Positions 36,332-44,384 of a stretch of 64,000 bases of DNA are shown here, piece by piece. The position numbers were made by a program, and so were the translations under genes. Numbering within the stretch: the stretch's first letter is position 1; the number at the start of each line of letters is the position of its first letter. This DNA comes from Flavobacteriales bacterium UBA7666 (lineage in GTDB: Bacteria > Bacteroidota > Bacteroidia > Flavobacteriales_D > Crocinitomicaceae). The stretch lies in NCBI GenBank assembly GCA_002483265.1, contig DLHO01000027.1:186001-250000 (forward strand), written 5' to 3'. The notes below the pieces were generated by a model. It saw nothing but the letters and a program-made list of their open reading frames with translations, searched no databases and was not told the DNA's origin.

Positions 36332-39301
36332 TCAAACCACCATATTCACAATCTTCCCAGGAACCACAATGACTTTCTTCGGAGCTTTTCCTTCCAGCCA
36401 TTTTTGTGCTTCGGGTAGTGCCAAAACCGCGTCTTCCACTTCTTTTGCGGAGAATGCTGTTGGCAAATCTACTTTCATGCGCATTTTACCGTTGAATGAA
36501 ACCGGGTAGGAAACATTCGCTTCAACCAGCATATCCGGGTTGAATGTTGGGAAATGAGCCGTAGAAACTGTTCCTGCGGGATAACCCAATGCCTCTGCCC
36601 ACAATTCTTCTGCAGTGTGCGGAGCGTAAGGAGCCAATAGAACAACCAATTGTTCCAACACTTCTTTTGAGTGGCATTTTTGTTCCGTCAATTCGTTTAC
36701 GCAGATCATTAAGTTTGAAACATTTGTATTGAACGAGAAACGCTCCAAATCGTCTTCTACTTTCTTGATCGTTTTATGCAAAGTCTTCAAAGAAGCTTTA
36801 TCTGCCGGAGTATCAGTTACAATCACCTTTCCGTCTTCATAGAACAAACGCCACAATTTGCGTAGGAAGTTGTGCACTCCGGAAATTCCTTTCGTGTCCC
36901 AAGGTTTTGTTTGCTCCAAAGGACCTAAGAACATTTCGTACATACGCAACGTATCTGCGCCAAATTTCTCTACCAATTCATCCGGCGTTTGCACATTGAA
37001 TTTGGATTTGGACATTTTTTCGACTTCGGAACCACAGATGTAAGTTCCGTCTTCTTCTAGAATGAATTCTGCGTTTTTATATTCTTCACGTGAATTTTTG
37101 AAAGTTTCTATATCTAATTTGTCATTGTCGATTAATGAAATGTCAACATGCACTGCATAAGCAAGATCTGGATTGGGGTAGCATTCCACACCAGCACCTA
37201 TAATCTTCATTTTAACCTTGCTCACTAAGGTTGTATCTGTTCTGATTAAATCCAATAAGTTCTTCGATATATAGTATGAAGTATTTTTTACAGTTTCAGA
37301 GGCCTGTTCTGAGATCATCATAGGGATTTTATAAACAAAACTACTTCTCCCCAAAATCATCCCCTGGTTGATCATCTTCTTGAACGGCTCATCAAAACCA
37401 ATGAATCCTTTATCAAACAAGAATTTACACCAGAAACGCGCGTACAACAAGTGACCCGTTGCGTGCTCCGAGCCACCAATGTACAAATCCACCTGGTTCC
37501 AGTAATCCGCTTTTTCTTTCGAAACGAATTCCTTTGTATTATGTGGATCCATGTAGCGCAGGAAGTAGAATGAACTTCCGGCCCAACCCGGCATGGTGTT
37601 GTATTCCATGCGGTCGCCTTCGGAATATTTCCACGCACTTTTTTCGGCACGCGCCAGTGGCGGTTCGCCGTCTTCTGTCGGTAAATATTTATCTACTTCC
37701 GGTAATTCGATAGGCAAATGCGCATCGTCAACCAAATATGGAATGTCGTTTTTATAATAAACAGGGAAAGGTTCACCCCAATAGCGCTGACGAGAGAAAA
37801 TTGCATCGCGCAGACGGTAGTTGGTTTTACCTAAGCCAAGACCTTGTTCCTGAATTTTTGCAATAGCAACTGCCATCGCTTTTTTGATCGGTAAGCCGCT
37901 TAAGAAATCAGAATCTGCAATCGTTCCTTCTTTCTCAGCATAAGCTCCTTCTGAAATATCGACGTTTTCAAAAATATTCTTGATCGGAATATCGAAATGT
38001 TTCGCAAAGTCCCAATCGCGCTGATCGCCACAAGGAACGGCCATTACTGCACCAGTTCCGTAAGAAGCCAATACATAATCTCCAATCCAAACCGGAATTT
38101 TTTCTCCGGAGAAGGGGTGAATGGCGTAAGCTCCTGTAAACTGACCTGTGATGTTTTTTACATCCGCTTGTCTGTCGCGCTCCGATTTCAAAGAAGCCGC
38201 TGTTTTGTAAGATTCTATTGCGTCTTTGTATTCTGCAGTGGTGATTTCGTCAACCAATGGATGCTCAGGTGCCAAAACCATGAATGAAACTCCGAAAATG
38301 GTATCAGGACGGGTTGTGAAGACTTCAATTGTCATGTCAGACCGAGTGTCCGCTTCGGCGGATGTATCGAGGTCGGCATGACTGTTGTCGTTCTCGATAC
38401 GCTTCGCACTCGAACTGACAACTCCGTCAACAGCAAATTTCACTGAAGCTCCAACCGATTTCCCGATCCAGTTGCGTTGCATGTCTTTGATCGCATCTGT
38501 CCAGTCAACCGTGTCCAAACCGGTCAATAAACGCTCAGCGTATGCTTTGATTCGCATCGACCACTGACGCATCAGTTTTTGCTCCACAGGATGACCTCCA
38601 CGTTCAGAAAGTCCGTTGATTACTTCGTCGTTTGCAAGCACCGTTCCCAAAGCCGGACACCAGTTTACCCACGAATCTGCCAGGTAAGCCAAACGGTATT
38701 CCATCAGAATGTCTGATTGCTCTTTCTCGGAGTAATTTTTCCATTCTTCAGCTGTAAACGTGTTCGCAAATTCGCTAACAGCCTCCACACCGGTATTTCC
38801 ATTTTTTTCGAATGCAGCAATCAATGAATCAATTGATTCCGCTTTATCTGTTTTCGTATTGTACCATGAATTGAAGATCTGTTTGAAGATCCATTGTGTC
38901 CATTTGTAATATTCCGGGGAAGAAGTCTGAACTTCTCGGCTCCAGTCAAAAGAGAACCCGATTTTATCCAATTGATCGCGGTAACGGGCAATATTTTCTT
39001 TGGTTGTGATTGCAGGATGTTGTCCGGTCTGAATGGCATATTGCTCCGCCGGAAGTCCGAATGAATCGTAACCCATGGGATGCAATACGTTGTAACCTCT
39101 CAGTCGTTTGTAGCGCGCATAGATATCAGATGCAATGTAACCGAGTGGGTGACCAACGTGCAAACCAGCTCCTGAAGGATACGGAAACATATCCAACACG
39201 TAGTATTTTGGTTTAACAGAGTTGTCTTCGGCAGCAAATGTTTTGTGATCTGCCCAGTATTTGCGCCATTTGCGCTCGATTTCATTAAAATTGTATTCCA
39301 T
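36332..39301 (-). CDS. leuS: leucyl-tRNA synthetase, with in-frame insert in the editing domain
   Basis: Class I aminoacyl-tRNA synthetase that charges tRNA-Leu. Of 989 residues, the HIGH motif is HVGHPLGY (about 48-55) after MFPYPSGAGL, the CP1 editing domain carries TTRPDTIFG (about 328-336), and KMSKS sits in VEKMSKSKFN (about 720). The insert after MILGRSSFVYKI is typical of Bacteroidetes LeuS. Unusual is a 29-residue hydrophilic stretch (residues 294-322, VVSSSAKRIENDNSHADLDT and following) just before the editing-domain threonine-rich strand, encoded by a double-hairpin palindromic element. The reading frame stays open, so the enzyme should still be made. A TAACTTTG element near 39390-39400 may be its promoter. 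Confidence 0.97.
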   Translation of the reverse strand: MEYNFNEIERKWRKYWADHKTFAAEDNSVKPKYYVLDMFPYPSGAGLHVGHPLGYIASDIYARYKRLRGYNVLHPMGYDSFGLPAEQYAIQTGQHPAITTKENIARYRDQLDKIGFSFDWSREVQTSSPEYYKWTQWIFKQIFNSWYNTKTDKAESIDSLIAAFEKNGNTGVEAVSEFANTFTAEEWKNYSEKEQSDILMEYRLAYLADSWVNWCPALGTVLANDEVINGLSERGGHPVEQKLMRQWSMRIKAYAERLLTGLDTVDWTDAIKDMQRNWIGKSVGASVKFAVDGVVSSSAKRIENDNSHADLDTSAEADTRSDMTIEVFTTRPDTIFGVSFMVLAPEHPLVDEITTAEYKDAIESYKTAASLKSERDRQADVKNITGQFTGAYAIHPFSGEKIPVWIGDYVLASYGTGAVMAVPCGDQRDWDFAKHFDIPIKNIFENVDISEGAYAEKEGTIADSDFLSGLPIKKAMAVAIAKIQEQGLGLGKTNYRLRDAIFSRQRYWGEPFPVYYKNDIPYLVDDAHLPIELPEVDKYLPTEDGEPPLARAEKSAWKYSEGDRMEYNTMPGWAGSSFYFLRYMDPHNTKEFVSKEKADYWNQVDLYIGGSEHATGHLLYARFWCKFLFDKGFIGFDEPFKKMINQGMILGRSSFVYKIPMMISEQASETVKNTSYYISKNLLDLIRTDTTLVSKVKMKIIGAGVECYPNPDLAYAVHVDISLIDNDKLDIETFKNSREEYKNAEFILEEDGTYICGSEVEKMSKSKFNVQTPDELVEKFGADTLRMYEMFLGPLEQTKPWDTKGISGVHNFLRKLWRLFYEDGKVIVTDTPADKASLKTLHKTIKKVEDDLERFSFNTNVSNLMICVNELTEQKCHSKEVLEQLVVLLAPYAPHTAEELWAEALGYPAGTVSTAHFPTFNPDMLVEANVSYPVSFNGKMRMKVDLPTAFSAKEVEDAVLALPEAQKWLEGKAPKKVIVVPGKIVNMVV
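38332..38422. repeat. palindromic element inside leuS
   Basis: Two adjacent hairpins. First: TCATG (38332-38336) with CATGA (38377-38381), GACC (38340-38343) with GGTC (38371-38374), and TCCGC-TTCG-GCGGA (38349-38362). Second: GTTGTC (38384-38389) with GACAAC (38417-38422) and an inner GTTC/GAAC. The 87-nt coding insert (38336-38422) is a multiple of three and matches this element almost exactly. I recall similar sequence as intergenic repeats in Flavobacteriales, but could not search. Confidence 0.75.
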
Positions 39302-39549
39302 GCTTTCGCGTCTCTTAAAAGTGGTGCAACGCTTGTGCCTAAACTCTTCACCTATGCGTAACTGCTTCGGTGGAGCAAGGTCAGCGCCGGCACAAAGTTA
39401 CCAAAATTCGCACGAAATGAACGTTTTGATGGTTGAATAAAATCCCAAAATAGAGCCGGTTATTGCCATTCACACATTTTTTTCCGCATCCGATAAAAAA
39501 AGGTGTAACCATTTCTTTTTTTAATGTTATTTAGTTAAAAATAAGGCTT

Positions 39550-39753
39550 ATGACTCTCCGAATTTTCTTCGCACTTTTCGCAGCAAGTTTCCTTTTTGGA
39601 GCTGCAGGATCAGCAAATGCTGCTGAACAAGTTATTAATCAAAGCACGAATGCTTTAGAAATGAAAGCTTCTTCTTCGGAGACGAAAAAAGATTTCAGAC
39701 CCAGAAAACCGAAAAAAACGAAGCCAAGAAAACGTCATTGCGACGCATATTGA
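39550..39753 (+). CDS. small exported basic protein
   Basis: A 67-residue ORF with a good signal peptide (MTLRIFFALFAASFLFGAAG, cleavage probably after SANA) and a mature part of about 43 residues ending in a very basic run (RKPKKTKPRKRHCDAY). The gene stands alone, 100 nt before the TPR kinase gene, so it could be a small envelope or DNA/RNA-binding peptide. I see no family. The size, signal peptide and lack of any overlapping gene support it, but expression is not proven. Confidence 0.6.
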   Translation: MTLRIFFALFAASFLFGAAGSANAAEQVINQSTNALEMKASSSETKKDFRPRKPKKTKPRKRHCDAY

Positions 39754-39855
39754 TTGCATCAGCAAATTAAAGATAGTTTAGTTCGAAAGGATTCTTTTTT
39801 GTGATCTACTCACGGAAGAGAATCTTTTCTATTTGAAAAAAGCTATTTTTAGTCC

Positions 39856-42054
39856 ATGTTTCGATTTATTCTCTCCTTCTCGATCCTTTTTGCTTGTCTT
39901 TTTGGACTTTCAAATAAATTATTTGCTGGCAATGGAGATGAATCCAGTTATCGGAAAGCTTACCTCACAGAGAAAGACAATACCAAGAAGTTTTGGCGCC
40001 AGGTAGCACTTGGTAAGTTCTACCAGTTGAATAATGTCCAAAAGGCAGATTCAATCCGCTATGCGATTATCGATGCTAGCCGTACAGAATCAGATTCTGC
40101 TAAATTGCAAGCCTTGATTTTTGATTTACGTGTAGAAGCTTTACTTGGAAACAAAACGGCATATTATGCCAAAATCCTTCAGTTACAACCTTATTTATCG
40201 CGCACAGATTCGAAGCTGAATCAGGTTCACATTTTTCATTTATTGGCTGAGTATCACATTGCCTTTCGCGAGTTTGAACAGGCGGATATTTATTTGACAG
40301 AGGCCTTGCGCTTTTCGAAACGTGTGAGAAGTTATGCCTTGATCGCGGAAACCAATCGCTTGATGGCAAAATTGAGTATGGAGCAAAACAAGCGGGATGC
40401 TTCTTTGGAATTTGCTGAAACTTCCATTCAATATGCACGTCGTTCAACCGATAAATCTTTGATGGCGAAATGTGTGAATATGCAATCGGCGATTTACAAT
40501 TTCTTTGGTCAGGTAGAATTATCTGTTTCCAAAAACTTTATTGCACTCCAATTGGCGAAACAGGCCAACGATTATCCTCAAATTGCCCAATATCAAAGAG
40601 AAATCGGAGAATCCCAATATCAGATCTTTAATTTCGATAATGCCAATAACTTCTTCACCCAATCGCGTGAAACGGCTTTAAAAATTCAGGATCTCCGCTT
40701 AGTTGGATTGGCAGATACAGACATTGGATTGGTGAAATTGGCCAAAAAAGAATACGATGAAGCCATTGCCGACTTGAAAAGAGTTGTTCAAACACTGCTG
40801 GCATATAACGATCAGGAGGGTTTGGGATTGGCTCATAAATATTTAGGGAACGCGTTTAACGAGCAGAAAAAATACGATGAAGCCTTGCGTTATTACAACA
40901 TGGCCTTGGTCTACTTTGAATCTGCTGCGAACAGGTCTGAAATTGCTTCTGTGTATCACTTGGTAGGAACTGTTTTTGCCGAGCAGGGGAAATATAAAAA
41001 TGCCCTCAATTATTTGAACCGTTCCATTGCTATTCGCACCCAATATGGCTATATCGGTGGAATTTATCCTTCCTACAAGGAAATCGCGGATGTCTATAGA
41101 AAGACAGGAAACATGGGGCTTGCATACCGCTATTTGGATATGTATTCAGATTATTCTGACAGCGCGCGAATTGTAGAAGTAAGTACAAAAATTGCCGAAT
41201 TATCGGAGTTGTACCGTTCTGAACAGCGCGAACGTTTGATTGCCATTCAGGCAGATTCCATTGAATTACAACGAAAAGAAAAGGAAAATACCGAACTCCG
41301 GAACATCTTCCAGATGTATATTATTATCGGATTTATTGTTTTGTTGGCGCTTGGAGCATTTATCATCTACAACCGTTGGAAACAGCGAAATATCCGACAA
41401 TTGCAGCGCGAAGCAGAAATGAATCAAACCTTGCTGCGTTCACAAATGAATCCTCATTTTGTATTCAATGCCATGTCTGTGATTCAAAGTTACATTTATG
41501 AGAACGACACAAAGAATTCAACCAAATTCCTGATCAATTTTTCCAAATTGATGCGTTTGATTCTGGAAAACTCCTCCAAAGAGTTCATTCCGTTAACTAC
41601 CGAAATCGACATTTTGAATAAGTACCTGGAAACTCAAAAACTCCGCTTCGGGGATCGTTTCGAATATGAAGTCACAGTGAATCAGCAGCTATTGGATGAA
41701 GAAAGTATCATTCCACCAATGATTACGCAGCCATTTATAGAAAACGCCATTGAGCATGGGCAGCTGCATACGATTGACGGAGGATTTATCCATGTCCGCT
41801 TCACCAAAGATGAGGAAATGCTTCATGTGATGATTGAAGACAATGGAATCGGTAGAAAAGGATCAAAGAACAATAAGAAAAGCGCCGAACACAAAAGTAT
41901 GGCCATGAAGATTACCCAAGACCGGATCAACAATCTAAGCTATAAATACAAGATTCTGGGAAGAATGGAAATGGAGGATTACGATAAAGAAGAGGAAACC
42001 GGAACATTGGTGAATATTTATCTTCCGTACAGAACAGAGGGAGGAAATAGCTAA
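39856..42054 (+). CDS. TPR-repeat histidine kinase (LytS type)
   Basis: A 732-residue sensor kinase. Signal peptide 1-24 (ILFACLFGLSNKLFA), tetratricopeptide repeats over about 90-440 in the periplasm (for example ALRYYNMALVYFES, AEQGKYKNALNYLNRSIAI), one transmembrane helix (about 484-504, IIIGFIVLLALGAFIIY), a short coiled coil, then the LytS-type kinase: RSQMNPHFVFNAMSVIQSYIYEND with His534, PPMITQPFIENAIEHG and IEDNGIGRKG. It is close in the kinase part to the propeller kinase at 28191 (both have Y-E-N-D-x-K-N), so the two pairs are paralogous. The paired regulator follows after a 202-nt gap. Confidence 0.93.
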   Translation: MFRFILSFSILFACLFGLSNKLFAGNGDESSYRKAYLTEKDNTKKFWRQVALGKFYQLNNVQKADSIRYAIIDASRTESDSAKLQALIFDLRVEALLGNKTAYYAKILQLQPYLSRTDSKLNQVHIFHLLAEYHIAFREFEQADIYLTEALRFSKRVRSYALIAETNRLMAKLSMEQNKRDASLEFAETSIQYARRSTDKSLMAKCVNMQSAIYNFFGQVELSVSKNFIALQLAKQANDYPQIAQYQREIGESQYQIFNFDNANNFFTQSRETALKIQDLRLVGLADTDIGLVKLAKKEYDEAIADLKRVVQTLLAYNDQEGLGLAHKYLGNAFNEQKKYDEALRYYNMALVYFESAANRSEIASVYHLVGTVFAEQGKYKNALNYLNRSIAIRTQYGYIGGIYPSYKEIADVYRKTGNMGLAYRYLDMYSDYSDSARIVEVSTKIAELSELYRSEQRERLIAIQADSIELQRKEKENTELRNIFQMYIIIGFIVLLALGAFIIYNRWKQRNIRQLQREAEMNQTLLRSQMNPHFVFNAMSVIQSYIYENDTKNSTKFLINFSKLMRLILENSSKEFIPLTTEIDILNKYLETQKLRFGDRFEYEVTVNQQLLDEESIIPPMITQPFIENAIEHGQLHTIDGGFIHVRFTKDEEMLHVMIEDNGIGRKGSKNNKKSAEHKSMAMKITQDRINNLSYKYKILGRMEMEDYDKEEETGTLVNIYLPYRTEGGNS

Positions 42055-42190
42055 ATTGAGAATGTAAAATCGATAAGACCTGAACCTATTCTTTGCTGTT
42101 AAAGTGTTGTTTCATCTTTTCAATTCTCAATTCTCCATTTTCAATTAAAAGGTGACTGAGTTCGACTCGGCGGAAAGGCACCGATATAAT
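42054..42190. repeat. repeats in the kinase-regulator gap
   Basis: The gap 42055-42256 holds a 10-nt inverted repeat, AATTGAGAAT (42054-42063) and ATTCTCAATT (42123-42132), a short heptamer-like run CAATTCT CAATTCT CCATTTT CAATTAA (42121-42148), and a hairpin GGTG...CACC around CTGAGT-TCG-ACTCGG (42151-42183). They make a separate promoter or an RNA structure between the two genes possible. Confidence 0.4.
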
Positions 42191-42256
42191 AAACCTGTCT
42201 TCAAAGCGTTTAATCCCATTAAATATTTATCTTTCCAAAAATTACTTCAACGAACC

Positions 42257-43009
42257 ATGAAAAAAGTATTAATCATTGATGATGAGCAACGAACACGTGA
42301 ATTGATTGCTAAAATGATCGAATCATTTGATCTGGATATTCAAACATTCCCGGTTGGAGAAAACGTGCAATCGGGCTTAGCTGCCATCAAAGAGATCAAA
42401 CCGGATTTAGTATTTCTCGATATCCAAATGCCTGATGGTACCGGATTCGATTTATTGAAAGCTGTTCCGGAAAAAAACTTCGAAGTAATTTTCATTACAG
42501 CTCATGAGGAATTTGCCATTAAAGCGATCAAATTCTCTGCTTTAGACTATATCTTGAAACCGGTAGATCCGGAAGAATTGAAAGGAGCATTGGAGCGTGC
42601 ATTGGAATCCATGAAAGAATCGGATACCAAGCAAGGGCCACCACAATTTGAAGCATTGCAGAATAATATCCAGCCCAATCAGAAACGCAGATTGGTTTTG
42701 AAAACTCAGGAAAGTGTTCACGTGGTAGATCTGGATCACATTATCCGCTGTGAAGCAGACCGGAATTATACTTCCTTCTTCCTTACAGAAGGGAAGAAAA
42801 TTTTGGTTTCCAGAACCTTGAAAGATTATGAAACCTTATTATCAGGACATAACTTTTTGCGTGTTCAGCAATCGCATTTGATCAACTTAAATTTTGTGGA
42901 TCGATACGATAAAGGAAACGGTGGAGCAGTAGTCATGAAGGATGGTTCAGAGGTACCTTTATCACCTGCAAAACGCGATATTTTCTTCCAAATTTTAGAA
43001 AGTTTATAA
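42257..43009 (+). CDS. LytTR-family response regulator
   Basis: A 250-residue response regulator, partner of the TPR kinase. Receiver: IIDDEQRTR, Asp55 in LVFLDIQMPDGTG, TAHEEFAIKAIK and the lysine in YILKPVD. LytTR domain (about 150-250): RRLVLKTQESVHVVDL, IIRCEADRNYTSFFL, LRVQQSHLINL and EVPLSPAKR. ATG 42257 (MKKVLIIDDE) is the natural start; the ORF from 42152 adds 35 poorly formed residues. I found no pair of LytTR octamers near this pair like those at 31845-34592. Confidence 0.94.
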   Translation: MKKVLIIDDEQRTRELIAKMIESFDLDIQTFPVGENVQSGLAAIKEIKPDLVFLDIQMPDGTGFDLLKAVPEKNFEVIFITAHEEFAIKAIKFSALDYILKPVDPEELKGALERALESMKESDTKQGPPQFEALQNNIQPNQKRRLVLKTQESVHVVDLDHIIRCEADRNYTSFFLTEGKKILVSRTLKDYETLLSGHNFLRVQQSHLINLNFVDRYDKGNGGAVVMKDGSEVPLSPAKRDIFFQILESL

Positions 43010-43330
43010 GGCCTGTTAAATTAGTTCTACTAAATATTCATTCAAATGCGGCATTTATTCATTCGAGAGTTGCTGTTTATTTTACCTAGCTATCTTAGAA
43101 GAGGAAATAAGGAGAATGGAATCAGGTTGTTTTCTATGTTAGGTTAAAGTTGAAACGGAAAATACTGCAATGGAGAGGCAGTTTTTTCATTTTCTAGTTT
43201 TATTGAAGAGTATACAGTTCTATCACCGTCAAAGACTTGACCAATTTAAAAACTTAGAAACAACCTGATTTTCATTAAAGTTGATTGTTCACACGCGACA
43301 TACAAACTAAAACACTACTAAACTAATTAG

Positions 43331-43360
43331 AGACTCATGTATTCATGGGTCTTTTTCTTT
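43331..43360 (+). terminator. intrinsic terminator
   Basis: Stem AGACTCATG (43331-43339) with CATGGGTCT (43344-43352), one T-G pair, TATT loop, followed by TTTTCTTT. It lies 320 nt downstream of the LytTR regulator stop. Confidence 0.8.
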
Positions 43361-43441
43361 GAAAAGTATTAAACATTTCGTCGTTTAAATGTTTTTTTAT
43401 AAGTTTAGTCGAAAACTCAGTTTTCAATTCATCAATTCATT

Positions 43442-43449
43442 TAATTTTG
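43442..43449 (+). promoter_or_regulatory. -7 promoter element (TAATTTTG)
   Basis: Perfect TAnnTTTG, 7 nt before the ATG of the 97-residue gene at 43457, giving a very short leader. Confidence 0.6.
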
Positions 43450-43456
43450 CTCAAAA

Positions 43457-43750
43457 ATGGAAATGGACACAACTAATTTTGTTCAAATTGAAAAAGAGGA
43501 GGTAGCAGGTTTGCATTTTCCAAAAGAGGAAGTTTTGGAAGATACAGATTTGATTAGCATTCGCAGAGCAGATGTCAATCGTGCAATTTCTCTTGGAAAT
43601 TTGGAACATTATAAAGTAAAGATTTACTTTGCAGACGATAGTGGGGAGAAAGTTGTCAATACAACTGTTTGGGCAGTGACAGACGTTGCAATCGTTTTGA
43701 AACAACATGTTCTTATTCCAACACATCGTATCATCAAACTAGAAATATAA
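43457..43750 (+). CDS. conserved small protein of Bacteroidetes, unknown function
   Basis: A 97-residue cytoplasmic protein with no signal peptide or membrane segment. The C-terminal half (EHYKVKIYFADDSGEKVVNTTVWAVTDVAIVLKQHVLIPTHRIIKLEI) forms about five beta strands and the pattern T-T-V-W-A-x-T and I-P-x-H-R-I is what I know from many uncharacterised Bacteroidetes proteins. The N-terminus is acidic and likely flexible. It is followed 4 nt later by another small gene and they are probably cotranscribed. Function unknown. Confidence 0.85.
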   Translation: MEMDTTNFVQIEKEEVAGLHFPKEEVLEDTDLISIRRADVNRAISLGNLEHYKVKIYFADDSGEKVVNTTVWAVTDVAIVLKQHVLIPTHRIIKLEI

Positions 43751-43754
43751 AAGC

Positions 43755-44111
43755 ATGTCGAAAAAAAAGTCAATCATTAGCTATGATAAGCTGAATATCG
43801 ATCAGAAGAAACAATTATTAATTGCATTCCCGGAAGGATTTGCTGGAATTACCACAAAAATGACCAATCCAATCACCGGAGAAATTTTTGATTCAATTTT
43901 GTGGGAAACAGAAGAGATTGTGTACTTAGTGAAACTTCCTAAGATAACGATGAAATCTCCATCTGTGGAAGATGATGAAGATGATTTCGAAGATGATTTC
44001 GATTCAGTAGACGCAAAAGGAGAAGAGGAAGAGGAAACATCTGATGATGATGACGATGATTCTTACGATGATGCTCCTGAAGAAGCAGCTGACGAAGAAG
44101 ACGAAGATTAA
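43755..44111 (+). CDS. small protein with acidic tail, unknown function
   Basis: A 118-residue protein. The N-terminal 65 residues are a compact domain (ISYDKLNIDQKKQLLIAFPEGF, PITGEIFDSILWETEEIVYLVKLPK); the last ~45 are almost only Asp, Glu and Ser (EDDEDDFEDDFDSVDAKGEE), like histone-chaperone or metal-buffering tails. Homologues in Bacteroidetes usually keep this two-part layout, as far as I recall. It starts 4 nt after the 43457 gene, so these are an operon of paired small proteins. Confidence 0.85.
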   Translation: MSKKKSIISYDKLNIDQKKQLLIAFPEGFAGITTKMTNPITGEIFDSILWETEEIVYLVKLPKITMKSPSVEDDEDDFEDDFDSVDAKGEEEEETSDDDDDDSYDDAPEEAADEEDED

Positions 44112-44125
44112 TTCAATAATATATG

Positions 44126-44158
44126 ACACCGGTCGTTCCTGAGAGGAAAGGCCGGTGT
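44126..44158 (+). other. hairpin after gene 43755
   Basis: ACACCGG (44126-44132) with CCGGTGT (44152-44158), inner TCCT/AGGA pairing, and only a weak T-run behind it. It could slow transcription between the gene at 43755 and the small gene at 44169. Confidence 0.5.
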
Positions 44159-44168
44159 TCTTACGAAT

Positions 44169-44339
44169 GTGAAAGAGCAAGAAGAGGAACTGCAAAATCA
44201 ATCACTGGTTGACGAAAAGGCACTTAAACGCAAAAAATGGCTTAAGCGTGTAGGGGTTGCAGGTTTTTTGTTCTTTTTAATTAAAGGTCTTGCTTGGATA
44301 GCAGTTGCTTTATTTGCCTGGAAGGGTTGCAGCAGATAA
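44169..44339 (+). CDS. small single-span membrane protein (GTG start)
   Basis: A 56-residue ORF shorter than most gene finders report. It has a charged, helical N-terminus (KEQEEELQNQSLVDEKALKR), a basic KKWLKR step, then one hydrophobic span (VGVAGFLFFLIKGLAWIAVALFAW, split here: VGVAGFLFFLIKG and LAWIAVALFAW) and an ending KGCSR. The pattern R-x-G-x-x-G-F-L-F-F-L-I-K-G-L is one I know from many short Bacteroidetes membrane proteins, so the gene is probably real. The start GTG at 44169 is the only good choice in frame. Function unknown. Confidence 0.65.
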   Translation: MKEQEEELQNQSLVDEKALKRKKWLKRVGVAGFLFFLIKGLAWIAVALFAWKGCSR

Positions 44340-44384
44340 AAGTTTACCTTTTCCAGTATCAGACATTAGTAGAAAACAGGTTCT

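Larger units (their letters stand above)
43010..43456 (+). other. 447-nt intergenic region with a terminator and no clear gene
   Basis: No ORF above about 30 codons and no tRNA-like structure was seen. It ends with a terminator at 43331-43360 and a -7 element TAATTTTG (43442-43449) for the next gene. The 320 nt from the regulator stop to the terminator could be a long 3' UTR or hold a small RNA. Confidence 0.5.

Noticed and set aside
42152..42256. Upstream extension of the second LytTR regulator
   Set aside because: The standard receiver start MKKVLIIDDE is at 42257 and the extra 35 residues lie over hairpin-forming sequence.
43116..43142. Eight-codon ORF with a GGAG-like sequence (leader peptide?)
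   Set aside because: Too short to judge, no attenuator-like structure follows, and Bacteroidetes seldom rely on such ribosome sites.
43288..43306. TTCACACG and CATACAAA before the 43457 gene as LytTR sites
   Set aside because: They are 11 bp apart and are separated from the promoter by a terminator.
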